Below are positions 25,565-33,895 of a stretch of DNA of 64,000 nucleotides, one piece after another. The translations under genes were made by a program, and so were the position numbers. Origin of the DNA: Bacillota bacterium (GTDB taxonomy: Bacteria > Bacillota > Limnochordia > Limnochordales > Limnochordaceae); the NCBI GenBank assembly GCA_017577405.1, contig PIUA01000026.1, forward strand, positions 1-64,000. The letters are read 5' to 3'. Within the stretch, counting starts at the first letter, position 1. Each line of letters begins with the position of its first letter. The notes under the pieces are model-generated. The model was not told the DNA's origin. It saw nothing but the letters and a program-made list of their open reading frames with translations, and did no database searches.

Positions 25565-26622
25565 TGGCCAAGGGGAAAGCCCAAGAGGTGCAGGTTCCCA
25601 CGGACCACGAAGGGGTTTTGATCATCGTTGAGCAGCACGGCGGCCAGGCCAAGAGCGTGAGCTGGCAGCTCCTCGGCCAGGGCCGGCGGATCGCCGACAA
25701 GCTGGGGACCCGGCTCATGGCCCTGGTCATGGGACATCAGGTGGAAGAGGTGGCCCAGGAGGCCATCGCCTACGGCGCCGACGTGGTCTACCTGGCCGAC
25801 GATCCTGTCCTGGAGCAGTACCGGACCCAGCCCTACGCCCACACGGCCGTCGAGGTGATCCGGGAGGCCAAGCCTGAGATCTGCCTGGTGGGCGCCACCT
25901 ACACCGGCCGGGACCTGGCCGGGGCCATCGCCACCCTGGTGGAGACGGGCCTCACCGCCGACTGCACCCAGATCGACGTGGAGCCGCCACCGTCCCGCCT
26001 CCTTCTGGCCAGCCGGCCGGCCATGGGCGAGAAGCTGATGGCGACCATCCTCTGCAAGCAGCGCCGGCCTCAGATGGCCACCGCCCGCCCGGGGGTCTTC
26101 GAGGCTCTGCCCAAGGACCCGTCCAGGCAGGGTGAGCTGGTGCGGGTGCCGGTCACCATCCGGGAAGAGGAGATCGCGGCCCGGGTGCTCGAGTTCATCC
26201 GGGATCCCAACCGGGTCAACTTGGAGGACGCCCCCGTCATCGTGGCCGGCGGCATGGGCATGGGCGGCCCCGAGGGCTTCGAGATGCTCCGGGAGCTGGC
26301 CCGGCTCCTGGGCGGCGAGGTGGGCGCCACCCGGCCGGCGGTGGATGCCGGTTGGATCGACCGGGCGCACCAGATCGGCCAGACGGGCCAGACCGTCCGG
26401 CCCAAGCTCTACATCGCCTGCGGCATCAGCGGCGCGGTCCAGCACGTGGTGGGCATGGAGGGGAGCCAGGTGATCGTCGCCATCAACCAAGATCCCGACG
26501 CCCCCATCTTCCAGGTGGCCGACTACCGGATCGTGGGCGACGTCCACCAGATCGTCCCGGCCTTGATCGAGGAGGCCCGCCGGCGGGCGCTGGTGGGAGA
26601 GGAGGCGGTGGCGCGTGGCTAA
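25564..26622 (+). CDS. etfA: Electron transfer flavoprotein alpha subunit (FixB type)
   Basis: A 352-residue ETF alpha subunit. The C-terminal FAD-binding domain shows the family motif [19 protein letters not shown] and the [11 protein letters not shown] stretch; the N-terminal half carries [12 protein letters not shown]. The start ATG shares its A with the etfB stop (TGATG); a GTG three bases earlier is possible. It is the FAD-carrying partner of EtfB. Confidence 0.93.
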   Translation: MAKGKAQEVQVPTDHEGVLIIVEQHGGQAKSVSWQLLGQGRRIADKLGTRLMALVMGHQVEEVAQEAIAYGADVVYLADDPVLEQYRTQPYAHTAVEVIREAKPEICLVGATYTGRDLAGAIATLVETGLTADCTQIDVEPPPSRLLLASRPAMGEKLMATILCKQRRPQMATARPGVFEALPKDPSRQGELVRVPVTIREEEIAARVLEFIRDPNRVNLEDAPVIVAGGMGMGGPEGFEMLRELARLLGGEVGATRPAVDAGWIDRAHQIGQTGQTVRPKLYIACGISGAVQHVVGMEGSQVIVAINQDPDAPIFQVADYRIVGDVHQIVPALIEEARRRALVGEEAVARG

Positions 26623-27934
26623 GGAGCACTTCGATGCGGTGGTGGTCGGCGCCGGGCCAGCAGGGGCGGCGGCCGCCTACACCATGGCCAAGGCCGGCCT
26701 GTCCGTCGTCCTGCTGGACCGGGGCGAGTTCCCCGGGGCCAAGAACATGTTCGGCGGGATCATCTACCGCCACGAGCTGGAGGAGCTCATCCCCGGGTGC
26801 ACCCAGGAGCGGACCTTCCCCGTCGAACGGCACATCACCGAGCAGCGGTACTGGCTCTTGGGGCCCGAATCGGTGGTCTCCATCGGGCACAAGCACGAGC
26901 GGTTCAACAGTGAGCCGTACAACGCCTGGAGCACCTTCCGGGTCAAGTTCGACCCGTGGCTGGCGGGCAAGGCGGAAGAGGCCGGGGCCCTTCCCATCTA
27001 CCAGACGGTCGCCACGGGGCTGATCCGGGACCGCTCGGGTCGGGTCATCGGCGTCCACACCGACCGGGAGGACGGCGACCTCTACGCGGACGTGGTGGTC
27101 ATCGCCGACGGGGTGAACAGCCTCCTCGCGGAGGAGCTGGGGGTCCACCGGACCTGGCGGCCCGATGAGGTGAGCCTGGCCGTCAAGGAAGTGATCGCCC
27201 TCCCCCGGGAGACCATCGAAGAGCGCTTCAACCTCGAGGGCCGAGAAGGGACCACCATCGAGTTCCTGGGCGCCACCAGCCAGGGCATGACCGGACTGGG
27301 CTTCCTCTACACCAACCGGGAGAGCATCTCCCTCGGCATCGGCGTCATGGTGAGCGACCTGATGCGGAGCGGGGTGAAGCCCTACGAGCTCTTGGAGTCG
27401 GTGAAGGCCCACCCCATGATCCGGCGCCTCATCAAGGGCGGCGAGACCAAGGAGTACTCGGCCCACATGATCCCCGAGGGGGCCTGGCGGTCCATGCCCA
27501 AGCTGGCCGGCGACGGCTGGGTGATCTGCGGCGACGCGGCCCAGATGGTCAACTTCGTCCACCGGGAGGGGACCAACCTGGCCATGGCCTCGGGCCGGAT
27601 GGCCGGCGAGACCATCGTCGAGGCCAAGGCCAACGGGGACCTGAGCGCCCAGGCCCTGGCCGCCTACGAGCGGCGGGTCCGGGAGTCCTTCGTCGGCAAG
27701 GATCTGAAGAAGATCCAGCGGATGCCCGAGTTCCTGGCCAGCCAGGACCCCAAGCAGCTCTTCGACGGGCTGATCGGGGCCCTCAACGAGGCGGCCTTCC
27801 GCTTCTTCACCGTGGACAGCCGGCCCAAGGCCCAGACCCACAAGGAGATCATGCAGGACCTGATCCAAGCGGCGGGCGGCCCCGGCGGCCTCCTGAGGCT
27901 CGCTTGGCGAGGATGGAGGGCGATCAACGGATGA
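26615..27934 (+). CDS. fixC: FixC family flavoprotein dehydrogenase (ETF:quinone oxidoreductase-like)
   Basis: A 439-residue FAD protein: dinucleotide-binding motif VVVGAGPAGAAAAYTMAKAG at the N-terminus, then GAKNMFGG, and the second FAD motif GWVICGDAAQMVNFVHREGTN. It matches FixC rather than mitochondrial-type ETF-QO, since the C-terminal iron-sulphur domain is a separate gene (fixX) immediately downstream. It passes electrons to the quinone pool at the membrane. GTG start overlaps etfA by eight bases. Confidence 0.93.
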   Translation: MAKEHFDAVVVGAGPAGAAAAYTMAKAGLSVVLLDRGEFPGAKNMFGGIIYRHELEELIPGCTQERTFPVERHITEQRYWLLGPESVVSIGHKHERFNSEPYNAWSTFRVKFDPWLAGKAEEAGALPIYQTVATGLIRDRSGRVIGVHTDREDGDLYADVVVIADGVNSLLAEELGVHRTWRPDEVSLAVKEVIALPRETIEERFNLEGREGTTIEFLGATSQGMTGLGFLYTNRESISLGIGVMVSDLMRSGVKPYELLESVKAHPMIRRLIKGGETKEYSAHMIPEGAWRSMPKLAGDGWVICGDAAQMVNFVHREGTNLAMASGRMAGETIVEAKANGDLSAQALAAYERRVRESFVGKDLKKIQRMPEFLASQDPKQLFDGLIGALNEAAFRFFTVDSRPKAQTHKEIMQDLIQAAGGPGGLLRLAWRGWRAING

Positions 27935-28251
27935 GCGTGCAGACTCAGAATGGGAAGCAGGCGGCCCCGGTGACGGTCAACCTGGAGGCCAAGCTCTTCA
28001 CCATCCGCTACAAGGCGGACACCGCCCCCCACCTGGCCATCCGGGACCAGGCCGTCTGCGCCGCCTGCGAGCGGCCCTGTGAAACCTTCTGCCCCGCCCG
28101 GGTCTACGAGTGGCAGGCAGGCGAGGGACGGATGCATGTAGCCTTCGAGAACTGCCTGGAGTGCGGCACCTGCCGGATCGCCTGCCCCCACCAGAACATC
28201 GACTGGCGCTACCCGACGGGCGGGACGGGCATCGCCTACCGGTACGGCTGA
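27931..28251 (+). CDS. fixX: Ferredoxin-like protein FixX
   Basis: A 106-residue protein with eight cysteines: positions 43, 46, 50, 54 (CAACERPCETFC) and 75, 78, 81, 85 (CLECGTCRIAC), followed by the FixX-type YPTGGTGIAYRYG C-terminus. The spacing allows one and possibly two [4Fe-4S] clusters. Start overlaps the fixC stop as ATGA. Completes the etfBA-fixCX operon; a terminator follows. Confidence 0.93.
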   Translation: MSVQTQNGKQAAPVTVNLEAKLFTIRYKADTAPHLAIRDQAVCAACERPCETFCPARVYEWQAGEGRMHVAFENCLECGTCRIACPHQNIDWRYPTGGTGIAYRYG

Positions 28252-28295
28252 GGCCTCCCGGGCGGCGCCTCCCAAAGGCCACAGCACAAGCAGCC

Positions 28296-28339
28296 ACGGC
28301 CAGGCCGGGCCCCATCGGGGCGGGCCTGGCCGTTCGTCT
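28296..28339 (+). terminator. Terminator of etfBA-fixCX
   Basis: An 11-bp perfect stem (28296-28306 with 28323-28333), with CCCC/GGGG pairing inside the loop, followed by a TTCGTCTC tail, 45 bases past the fixX stop. Confidence 0.65.
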
Positions 28340-28380
28340 CCCGGGGAGGATCCCGGCCCCTGGCAGCGAATTCCAAATCC

Positions 28381-28435
28381 ATCCGTTCGTCCATCCGTTT
28401 CCAAGGGCTATCCGTTTCCGATGGACATCCGTTCC
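28381..28435. repeat. Four direct copies of ATCCGTT(T/C)
   Basis: Copies begin at 28381, 28393, 28410 and 28427; the last three have a 17-base period. The surrounding DNA is locally less G+C-rich. The array lies just upstream of the tyrosine recombinase frame. It could be a regulator or recombinase arm-type binding array; function unknown. Confidence 0.6.
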
Positions 28436-28527
28436 AGACCGTCTGCCCAGGGGGAGCCAAGGAGGCGATTCCCCTGGCTCAACCTGTCCTCCGAGGCCGC
28501 CCGCTCAGGGCCCGCCGCCCCGCTCTG

Positions 28528-29334
28528 GTGGACGCGGTCGCCGACTTTCTCATCCACCTCCGGCTCGAGCGCCAGGCCAGCCCCAACACCCTGCGGGCCT
28601 ACCAGCGGGATCTCCGGAGCTTCTGCCGGTTCCTCTCCGAACGGGGCGCGGAGCCCCTGGCCACCTCGCCCGAGGCCATCCACCGGCCCGATGTCCGGGC
28701 CTACCTGGTCTACCTCCGCCGGGAGCGGGCCCTCCGGCCGAACTCCATCGCCCGGCACCTGGCCTGTCTGCGCTCCTTCTTCCGCTTCCTCCAGCAGGAC
28801 CCTGGCTGGCGTCTCCCCCACGACCCAACGGCGGGGCTGGTTCAGCCCCGGCCCGCCCACCAGCCGGCCCCTGGCCTCTCCCCTGCGGCGGTGGAGGGGC
28901 TCCTGGCCGCCTGCCAGCGCCTCTCCCCCTACCCCTGGCGGGACCGGAGCGCGCTCCAGCTGGTGGCGGCCACCGGCTGCCGGATCAGCCAGCTGGTCCA
29001 GATCACCTTAGGCGACCTGGCCCCTAACGAGCCCCGCCTCAGCCTCCCCGGGCCGCGGGAGCCGCGGGTGGTGCCCTTAGACGGCCACACCCTCCGGGTG
29101 CTCCGGCGCTACCTCCAGCGGGAGCGACCCCAGCTCGCGGCGGCCGGTCGGCTGAGCCATGACGCCCCCCACGGCCCCCTCTTCCTGAGCGCCCGGGGCG
29201 CCGCCCTGAGTGCGGCCAGCCTGGAACGCCTCTTCCGGCGAGCGTGGGTGGAGGCAGGCCTTCCTCCGCCCGTCTCCATCCAGGCCCTGCGCCGGAGCGC
29301 CTGGCGGGCCCAGGCGAGCCGGCGCGCCCCATGA
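28528..29334 (+). pseudogene. Truncated XerC/D-like tyrosine recombinase
   Basis: The 268-residue frame has the N-terminal core-binding domain of XerC/XerD recombinases (RQASPNTLRAYQRDLRSF, LRPNSIARHLACLRSFFRF) and the start of the catalytic domain, including the first arginine in TGCRISQL (residue 152). The second motif, normally HxLRH, reads QALRR (Gln252, Arg255), and the chain stops 13 residues later, so the last His/Trp and the nucleophile Tyr are missing. I found no continuation in other frames. It is probably inactive as a recombinase. The GTG at 28528 lacks a ribosome site; an in-frame CTG at 28474 is eight bases after AAGGAGG and may be the real start. Confidence 0.7.
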
Positions 29335-29355
29335 CCCTTTCGGGCTGGTTGAGTG

Positions 29356-29367
29356 GGACATATGTCC
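29356..29367. promoter_or_regulatory. 12-bp palindrome upstream of the oxidase operon
   Basis: GGACATATGTCC is a perfect palindrome about 140 bases upstream of the Sco gene. The region 29340-29450 is A+T-rich and also holds a GAGAAT-GAGAAT direct repeat, so it is likely the promoter region of the Sco-cba operon. The binding factor is unknown. Confidence 0.3.
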
Positions 29368-29504
29368 TTTCCTCTTCGGGAACTTCGTCCCTTTCGTTCA
29401 GCATTCTTCCTGATGAGAATGAGAATGGTCCTTATTTCACGGACCAAGACCCTTCTGGACGGCCCGTGCTTGGGCCGGGCTGTCCGGTTCTGGTGCCGTC
29501 GGGG

Positions 29505-30155
29505 GTGCTGGCAACGAAGCAGCGGGCCGTTCTTCTCGTCGCTCTCCTCGTCGCAGCCTTCGCGGTGGGAGTGGGGTTGGTCGGCCGCCTGGCCGGCGGA
29601 GCCTTTTTCAGCACAACATCCCCAGGGGCCGCGGCTGGCTTTGCCGGACGGGTGATCGATCCCCCACTCCCTGCCCCCGACTTCACCGTCATCGACCACC
29701 ATCAACGGCCCTTCAGCCTTAGCGGCCACCGGGGGCAGGTGGTCGTTCTTTTCTTCGGGTACACCAACTGTCCCGACGTCTGCCCGGCCACCCTGGGCCA
29801 GTTCAAACGGGTGAAGCTCTTGCTGGAGGAGCAGGCCGAGCACGTCCAGTTCGCCTTTGTCACCGTCGATCCCGAATTCGACACCCCCCAGCGCCTCGCC
29901 GCCTACATCGGCCCCGTCGATTCGGACTTCCTCGGCCTCTGGGCAAGACCGGACGAGCTGGAGCCCATCCTGCGCGCCTACGGGGTCTATGTGGAGAAGA
30001 CCCCCGCGGAGGAGTCGCCCACCGGGTACTGGATCACCCACACCTCCTCCAGCTACGTCATTGACGGCGAGGGCCAGCTGCGGCTGCAGCTGCCCTTCGG
30101 CACCCCGCCCGAGGCGGTGGCCAGTGACTTGCGGCGGCTGATCGCCGAGCTTTGA
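29505..30155 (+). CDS. SCO1/SenC family copper chaperone
   Basis: A protein of about 216 residues anchored by an N-terminal membrane helix (residues 9-30), with a thioredoxin-like domain outside. The copper and redox motif GYTNCPDVCP (Cys89, Cys93) and the distal His ligand in THTSSSY (His179) are intact. Sco proteins help assemble the CuA centre of oxidase subunit II. It begins the cytochrome ba3 operon. The frame extends upstream to 29244; GTG 29505 was chosen because it directly precedes the membrane helix, but GTG 29493 is also possible and neither has a strong ribosome site. Confidence 0.88.
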   Translation: MLATKQRAVLLVALLVAAFAVGVGLVGRLAGGAFFSTTSPGAAAGFAGRVIDPPLPAPDFTVIDHHQRPFSLSGHRGQVVVLFFGYTNCPDVCPATLGQFKRVKLLLEEQAEHVQFAFVTVDPEFDTPQRLAAYIGPVDSDFLGLWARPDELEPILRAYGVYVEKTPAEESPTGYWITHTSSSYVIDGEGQLRLQLPFGTPPEAVASDLRRLIAEL

Positions 30156-30169
30156 GGAGGGTGGAGCTC

Positions 30170-30724
30170 ATGATCACCGTGCCTCCCCAGCTTGGATCCC
30201 CACCCGCTCGGTTCCTGGCGGGGCTCCTCCTCGCCTGCCTCGCCTTGGCCGGCGGGACGGGCGGCGTGGCGGCGGAGGCCCGCCCCGCCGGCGGCGTGGA
30301 AGCGGGTTCGGTGGCCATCGAGGCGGCCTGGGCCCGTCCCGGCTTTCCGGGCGGCACCTCGGCCGTTTACATGGTGGTGACCAACCGGGGCGAGGAGCCC
30401 CTGCGGTTGGTGGGCGCTCAGACGGCCGTCGCCCAGGAGACCCACCTCCACCGGACGGTCCTGGAGGAGCGGGCGGGCGCCGGCGGTGAGACCCACCAGG
30501 TGATGCGGATGGAAGATGCAGGCCTGTTGGAGCTGGCACCGGGCGAGAGGCTCCTCTTTGAGCCTGGCGGGCTGCACGTCATGTTGGTCCACCTCACCCA
30601 GGCCCTCTCCGGGGGCGACCGGTTCGAGCTCACCCTCCTCTTCGACGGCTTGGATCCCATCACCCTGGCGGTGCCGGTCCTCTCGCCAGGCGAGGCGCCT
30701 CCGGCCCCGGGGTCGGGCCTGTGA
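30170..30724 (+). CDS. PCu(A)C family copper chaperone
   Basis: A 184-residue exported protein with a Sec signal peptide (residues about 1-36) and the PCu(A)C copper-binding pattern: THLHRTV followed by HQVMRM and, about 25 residues on, LHVMLVHL. In Thermus and related bacteria PCu(A)C delivers Cu(I) to the CuA site of ba3 oxidase, consistent with the genes downstream. ATG after GAGGAGGGTGG, 15 bases past the Sco stop. Confidence 0.9.
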   Translation: MITVPPQLGSPPARFLAGLLLACLALAGGTGGVAAEARPAGGVEAGSVAIEAAWARPGFPGGTSAVYMVVTNRGEEPLRLVGAQTAVAQETHLHRTVLEERAGAGGETHQVMRMEDAGLLELAPGERLLFEPGGLHVMLVHLTQALSGGDRFELTLLFDGLDPITLAVPVLSPGEAPPAPGSGL

Positions 30725-30730
30725 GGCGGC

Positions 30731-31462
30731 ATGGTTTGGAGGGCACCGGGGGCGGCGAAGCCCCGTCGGGTTCCGTGGGGTTGGGTGGCCCTGGGGCTGG
30801 CTGGACCCCTCGCGGCGGCGATCATCGCCTTCGCCATCCTCCAACCGGTGAAGGTCCTGCCCCTGGGCGAGCCAGCGCCCGTCTTTGAGCTGATGGGCCC
30901 AGGGGGCGAGCCCTTCCGCTCCCACGAGCGGGACGGGCGGATCGTCTTCTACTTTCTGGGGATGGGCCGGGACCGGGAGCGCACCGGGCCCCTGTTGGAG
31001 GCGATGGCGGCCACCGCCCAAGCCCTCACGGACCGGGGCTGGCTGGGACGCCGGGTGGAGCTCGCCTTCATCACCCTGGATCCCGAGCACGACACGCCGG
31101 CGGAGCTGGCCCGGCTCGCCCGGGAGCGGGGCTTGGACCGGTTCATGAGCGCTGCGGCCGGTGAAGGCCCAGGCCTCTCCCTCCTGACCGGCTCGCCCGT
31201 GGCGGTGAAGCTGGCGGTGGGGACGGGCTTTGGCCTGTACTACGAACCGCCCGCCCTGGTGGACGGCACCCTCCGTTTCGTCTACCAGCCGACGGTGATC
31301 GCGGTGGACGGGGGCGGGAGGGTTCGAGCCCGCCGCCCGGGGCCGCCGGCGGTGGCGACGCTGGTGCGGGACGCCGAGCTCTTGGTGGAGGAGGCAGACG
31401 CCCGGGGGGCCAGCCGGCTCCTCTTCGCTGGGGCCCATCTCTTCCTCTGTTATGTGCCTTGA
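30731..31462 (+). CDS. Degenerate SCO-like thioredoxin-fold protein
   Basis: A 243-residue protein with an N-terminal membrane anchor (residues about 18-38) and a Sco/AhpC-like fold: the strand IVFYFLGMG, then LAFITLDPEHDTPAELARLA, which closely mirrors the VTVDPEFDTPQRLA segment of the upstream Sco protein. The CxxxC motif is replaced by GMGRDRERTG and the copper His is absent (VYQPTVIAVD in its place). It therefore cannot bind copper or exchange disulphides in the usual way. Position between PCu(A)C and oxidase genes suggests a role in oxidase assembly. ATG after GAGGCGG. Confidence 0.75.
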   Translation: MVWRAPGAAKPRRVPWGWVALGLAGPLAAAIIAFAILQPVKVLPLGEPAPVFELMGPGGEPFRSHERDGRIVFYFLGMGRDRERTGPLLEAMAATAQALTDRGWLGRRVELAFITLDPEHDTPAELARLARERGLDRFMSAAAGEGPGLSLLTGSPVAVKLAVGTGFGLYYEPPALVDGTLRFVYQPTVIAVDGGGRVRARRPGPPAVATLVRDAELLVEEADARGASRLLFAGAHLFLCYVP

Positions 31463-31507
31463 GGGGTTGGGGGAGCGAAGACGCCACGTTCGTGGAGGTG
31501 GACGATC

Positions 31508-31669
31508 ATGTTGCCAGAGGAGGCTGTCCGGCGCCAGGCGGCCGTTGAGGTCAGCCCCGAGGCCGACCGGATGACGCCCCGAGGCACCCTGACCATCCTG
31601 CTCGGGTACCTCTTGGTCATCATCGGTCTGTGGGGCTACGCGTACATCAAGCTGATCTTAAGGAGCTAG
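31508..31669 (+). CDS. cbaD: Cytochrome c oxidase subunit IIa (ba3 type)
   Basis: A 53-residue protein, too short for usual gene-calling cutoffs. It has a 25-residue polar N-terminus and one hydrophobic helix (about residues 28-47: LTILLGYLLVIIGLWGY), then a short basic end. Subunit IIa of ba3 oxidases is exactly such a single-helix protein encoded just before subunit II. The ATG follows GGAGGTGGACG, and the stop lies four bases before the subunit II start. Confidence 0.82.
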   Translation: MLPEEAVRRQAAVEVSPEADRMTPRGTLTILLGYLLVIIGLWGYAYIKLILRS

Positions 31670-31673
31670 AGCC

Positions 31674-32156
31674 ATGCACGTCCATCCTTATGAGCGCGCC
31701 TGGATCATCGTCTCGGTGGCGCTGTTGATGGTCTTCGGCGTCGCCATCGTGGTCAGCAGCCTCTCCATGGGCATCCAGATCCCCGGCCTGAGCGCCCGGC
31801 TGGCTCCCGTCTCCCCCGACGGCTTCGCCAGCGATGAGCCCTGGGTGCGGCAGCTGGGCCCGGGCCGGTACGAGGCCAACGTCTTCGCGCAGATGTGGGC
31901 CTTCCAGCCCTCGGAGATCCGGGTTCCGGCCGGGTCCACCGTCACCTTCTACCTGCACAGCCGGGACCTGCTCCACGGCTTCAAGATCCTCGACACCAAC
32001 GTGAGCCTGATGGCCATCCCGGGCCAGGTGGGCAAGGTGACGGCCACCTTCAACCAGCCCGGCGAGTACCTGATCGTCTGCAACGAGTACTGCGGCGTCG
32101 GCCACCAGGCCATGTTCGGCCGGCTCATCGTTGAGGAGCCGAGCGCTACGCTCTAG
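31674..32156 (+). CDS. cbaB: Cytochrome c oxidase subunit II (ba3 type, CuA)
   Basis: A 160-residue subunit with one N-terminal membrane helix (residues about 10-30) and an extracytoplasmic cupredoxin domain. The full CuA site is present: His101, Cys136, Glu138, Cys140, His144 and Met147 (VCNEYCGVGHQAM). It accepts electrons from cytochrome c. The single helix and short length are typical of the B-family (ba3) oxidases. Confidence 0.95.
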   Translation: MHVHPYERAWIIVSVALLMVFGVAIVVSSLSMGIQIPGLSARLAPVSPDGFASDEPWVRQLGPGRYEANVFAQMWAFQPSEIRVPAGSTVTFYLHSRDLLHGFKILDTNVSLMAIPGQVGKVTATFNQPGEYLIVCNEYCGVGHQAMFGRLIVEEPSATL

Positions 32157-32169
32157 GGGGGCATGGGTG

Positions 32170-33825
32170 ATGGCTGCCAACGCGACGAGCTACCAGGTGA
32201 GCCCAAGCGAAAAGCGCCTGGCCCTGGTCTTCATCCTCACAGGCTTTGCGCACCTCTTGATCGGGATCCTGATGGGGCTGCTCCAGGGCCTGGAGCACAT
32301 GGGGATCAACCTCATCCCCTCGATGCCCGTCATCCAGACCTACTACCAGGCCCTCTCCATCCACGGGGTCTTCAACGTCCTGCTCTTCACCAGCTTCTTC
32401 ATCGTGGGCTTCCTCGGCTACATGGCCAGCTACGGCTTTGAGCGGCCCCTGGCCAGCGTCCGTCTGGGGTGGGTCACCTACTGGGTGATGCTGGTGGGCG
32501 CCCTCCTGACCGACTGGGCCCTCCTGGCCAACCGGGCGACGGTGCTCTACACCTCCTACGCTCCCCTCAAGGCCCACCCGGCCTACTACATCGGCCTGGC
32601 CCTGGTGGTGGTGGGCACCCTGTTGCTCCTGCTCAATCTGGTCCGCACCTACCTGGCCTGGCGGCGGGAACGGCCCGGCGAGCGGATCCCGCTCCTCTCC
32701 TTCGGCGCCCTGGTCACCTTCATCATGTGGGGGATGGCCAGCGTCGGGATCGTGGTGGAGTTCGTCTTCTTCCTCATCCCCTGGTCGTTGGGCTGGGTGG
32801 CGGAGGTGGACCCCCTCCTCACCCGGACCTTCTTCTGGGAGAGCGGCCACCCCATCGTCTACTTCTGGCTCCTGCCGGCCTACCTCTCCTGGTACTTCCT
32901 CCTGCCCCGGCAGGCAGGCGGCCGGCTCTTCAGCGAGCCCTTGGCCCGTTTGGCCTTCCTTCTCTTCATCCCCCTCTCCCTGCCCGTGGGGTTCCACCAC
33001 CAGTTCCTCGATCCGGGGGTGAGCCAGGGGTACAAGGCGATCCACACCGTCCTCACCTTCGCCATCTTCATCCCCAGCATGATGACCGCCTTCACCGTGC
33101 TCGCCTCCCTCGAGCTGGGTGGGCGGGCCCGGGGCGGCCAGGGCCTCCTGGGCTGGGTGACCAAGCTCCCCTGGAAGGATCCCGTCTTCACGGGCCAGGC
33201 CCTGGGCATGCTGCTCTTCGCCCTGGGTGGGGTGAGCGGGCTGATCAACGCCTCCTACACCCTGAACCTGGAGGTCCACAACACCCTCTTCATCCCCGGC
33301 CACTTCCACCTGACGGTGGGGGCGGCGGTGGTGATGACCTTCATGGCCACCAGCTTCTGGCTCATCCCCCACCTGACCGGGCGGGCCCTCTGGAACCGGC
33401 CCCTGGCCCTGGTGCAGGTGATCCTGTGGGCGGTAGGCATGACCTTCATGTCCCGGGGGATGAGCTGGGCGGGGATGCTGGGCGCGCCCCGGCGGACCAT
33501 GCTGGGCGCCGCCACCTACCGGGAGGCGGCCTGGAACGAGCCCCTGGAGCTGGTGGGCGTGGGCGGCGTGATTCTGACCATCGCGGGGATCCTCTTCTTC
33601 CTCAACCTGGTCCTCACGTTGCTCAACCGCCGGCCCGCGGGCGAGGTGGAGGTCCCCCTGGCGGAGCCCTTGCCCGAGGCAGGGCCCCTGCCCCAGTACC
33701 TGGACCGGTTCATGCCCTGGGTGGTGAGCGGGGCCCTCTTGGTCCTCATCGGCTACGGGCCCACCATCTTCCGCCTGCTCACCACCATGCAGACCGTGGC
33801 CGCGCCCGCCCTCAATCCCTTCTGA
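32170..33825 (+). CDS. cbaA: Cytochrome c oxidase subunit I (ba3 type)
   Basis: A 551-residue membrane protein with about 13 helices. Haem and copper ligands are visible: His65 (low-spin haem), His227 with Tyr231 (GHPIVY, the cross-linked pair), His276-His277 (CuB), and His378 and His380 (GHFHLTVG). The sequence pattern is that of the B-type ba3 oxidases, which have high oxygen affinity and a single proton channel. The ATG at 170-172 of this kilobase follows GGGGGG; upstream in-frame codons overlap the cbaB end and are not family-like. Last gene of the oxidase operon. Confidence 0.95.
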   Translation: MAANATSYQVSPSEKRLALVFILTGFAHLLIGILMGLLQGLEHMGINLIPSMPVIQTYYQALSIHGVFNVLLFTSFFIVGFLGYMASYGFERPLASVRLGWVTYWVMLVGALLTDWALLANRATVLYTSYAPLKAHPAYYIGLALVVVGTLLLLLNLVRTYLAWRRERPGERIPLLSFGALVTFIMWGMASVGIVVEFVFFLIPWSLGWVAEVDPLLTRTFFWESGHPIVYFWLLPAYLSWYFLLPRQAGGRLFSEPLARLAFLLFIPLSLPVGFHHQFLDPGVSQGYKAIHTVLTFAIFIPSMMTAFTVLASLELGGRARGGQGLLGWVTKLPWKDPVFTGQALGMLLFALGGVSGLINASYTLNLEVHNTLFIPGHFHLTVGAAVVMTFMATSFWLIPHLTGRALWNRPLALVQVILWAVGMTFMSRGMSWAGMLGAPRRTMLGAATYREAAWNEPLELVGVGGVILTIAGILFFLNLVLTLLNRRPAGEVEVPLAEPLPEAGPLPQYLDRFMPWVVSGALLVLIGYGPTIFRLLTTMQTVAAPALNPF

Positions 33826-33854
33826 CCCGACGCGCGCCTGGTTCGGTCGACGGG

Positions 33855-33895
33855 GAGGCCGGCTCTCGGGATCCTCCGATCCCGGGGCCGGCCTC
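33855..33895. terminator. Shared terminator between convergent cbaA and the MFS gene
   Basis: A long inverted repeat (GAGGCCGGC at 33855 with GCCGGCCTC ending at 33895, plus inner GGGATC/GATCCC pairing) fills the gap between the two convergent genes and probably acts in both directions. Confidence 0.6.

Noticed and set aside
24638-28251. Nitrogen fixation locus
   Set aside because: FixABCX alone is not diagnostic; no nif gene lies in the window and the complex also serves other ferredoxin-dependent metabolism.
28252-29504. Integrative element around the recombinase
   Set aside because: No tRNA gene, flanking direct repeats of attachment length, excisionase or cargo genes are visible, and the recombinase is truncated.
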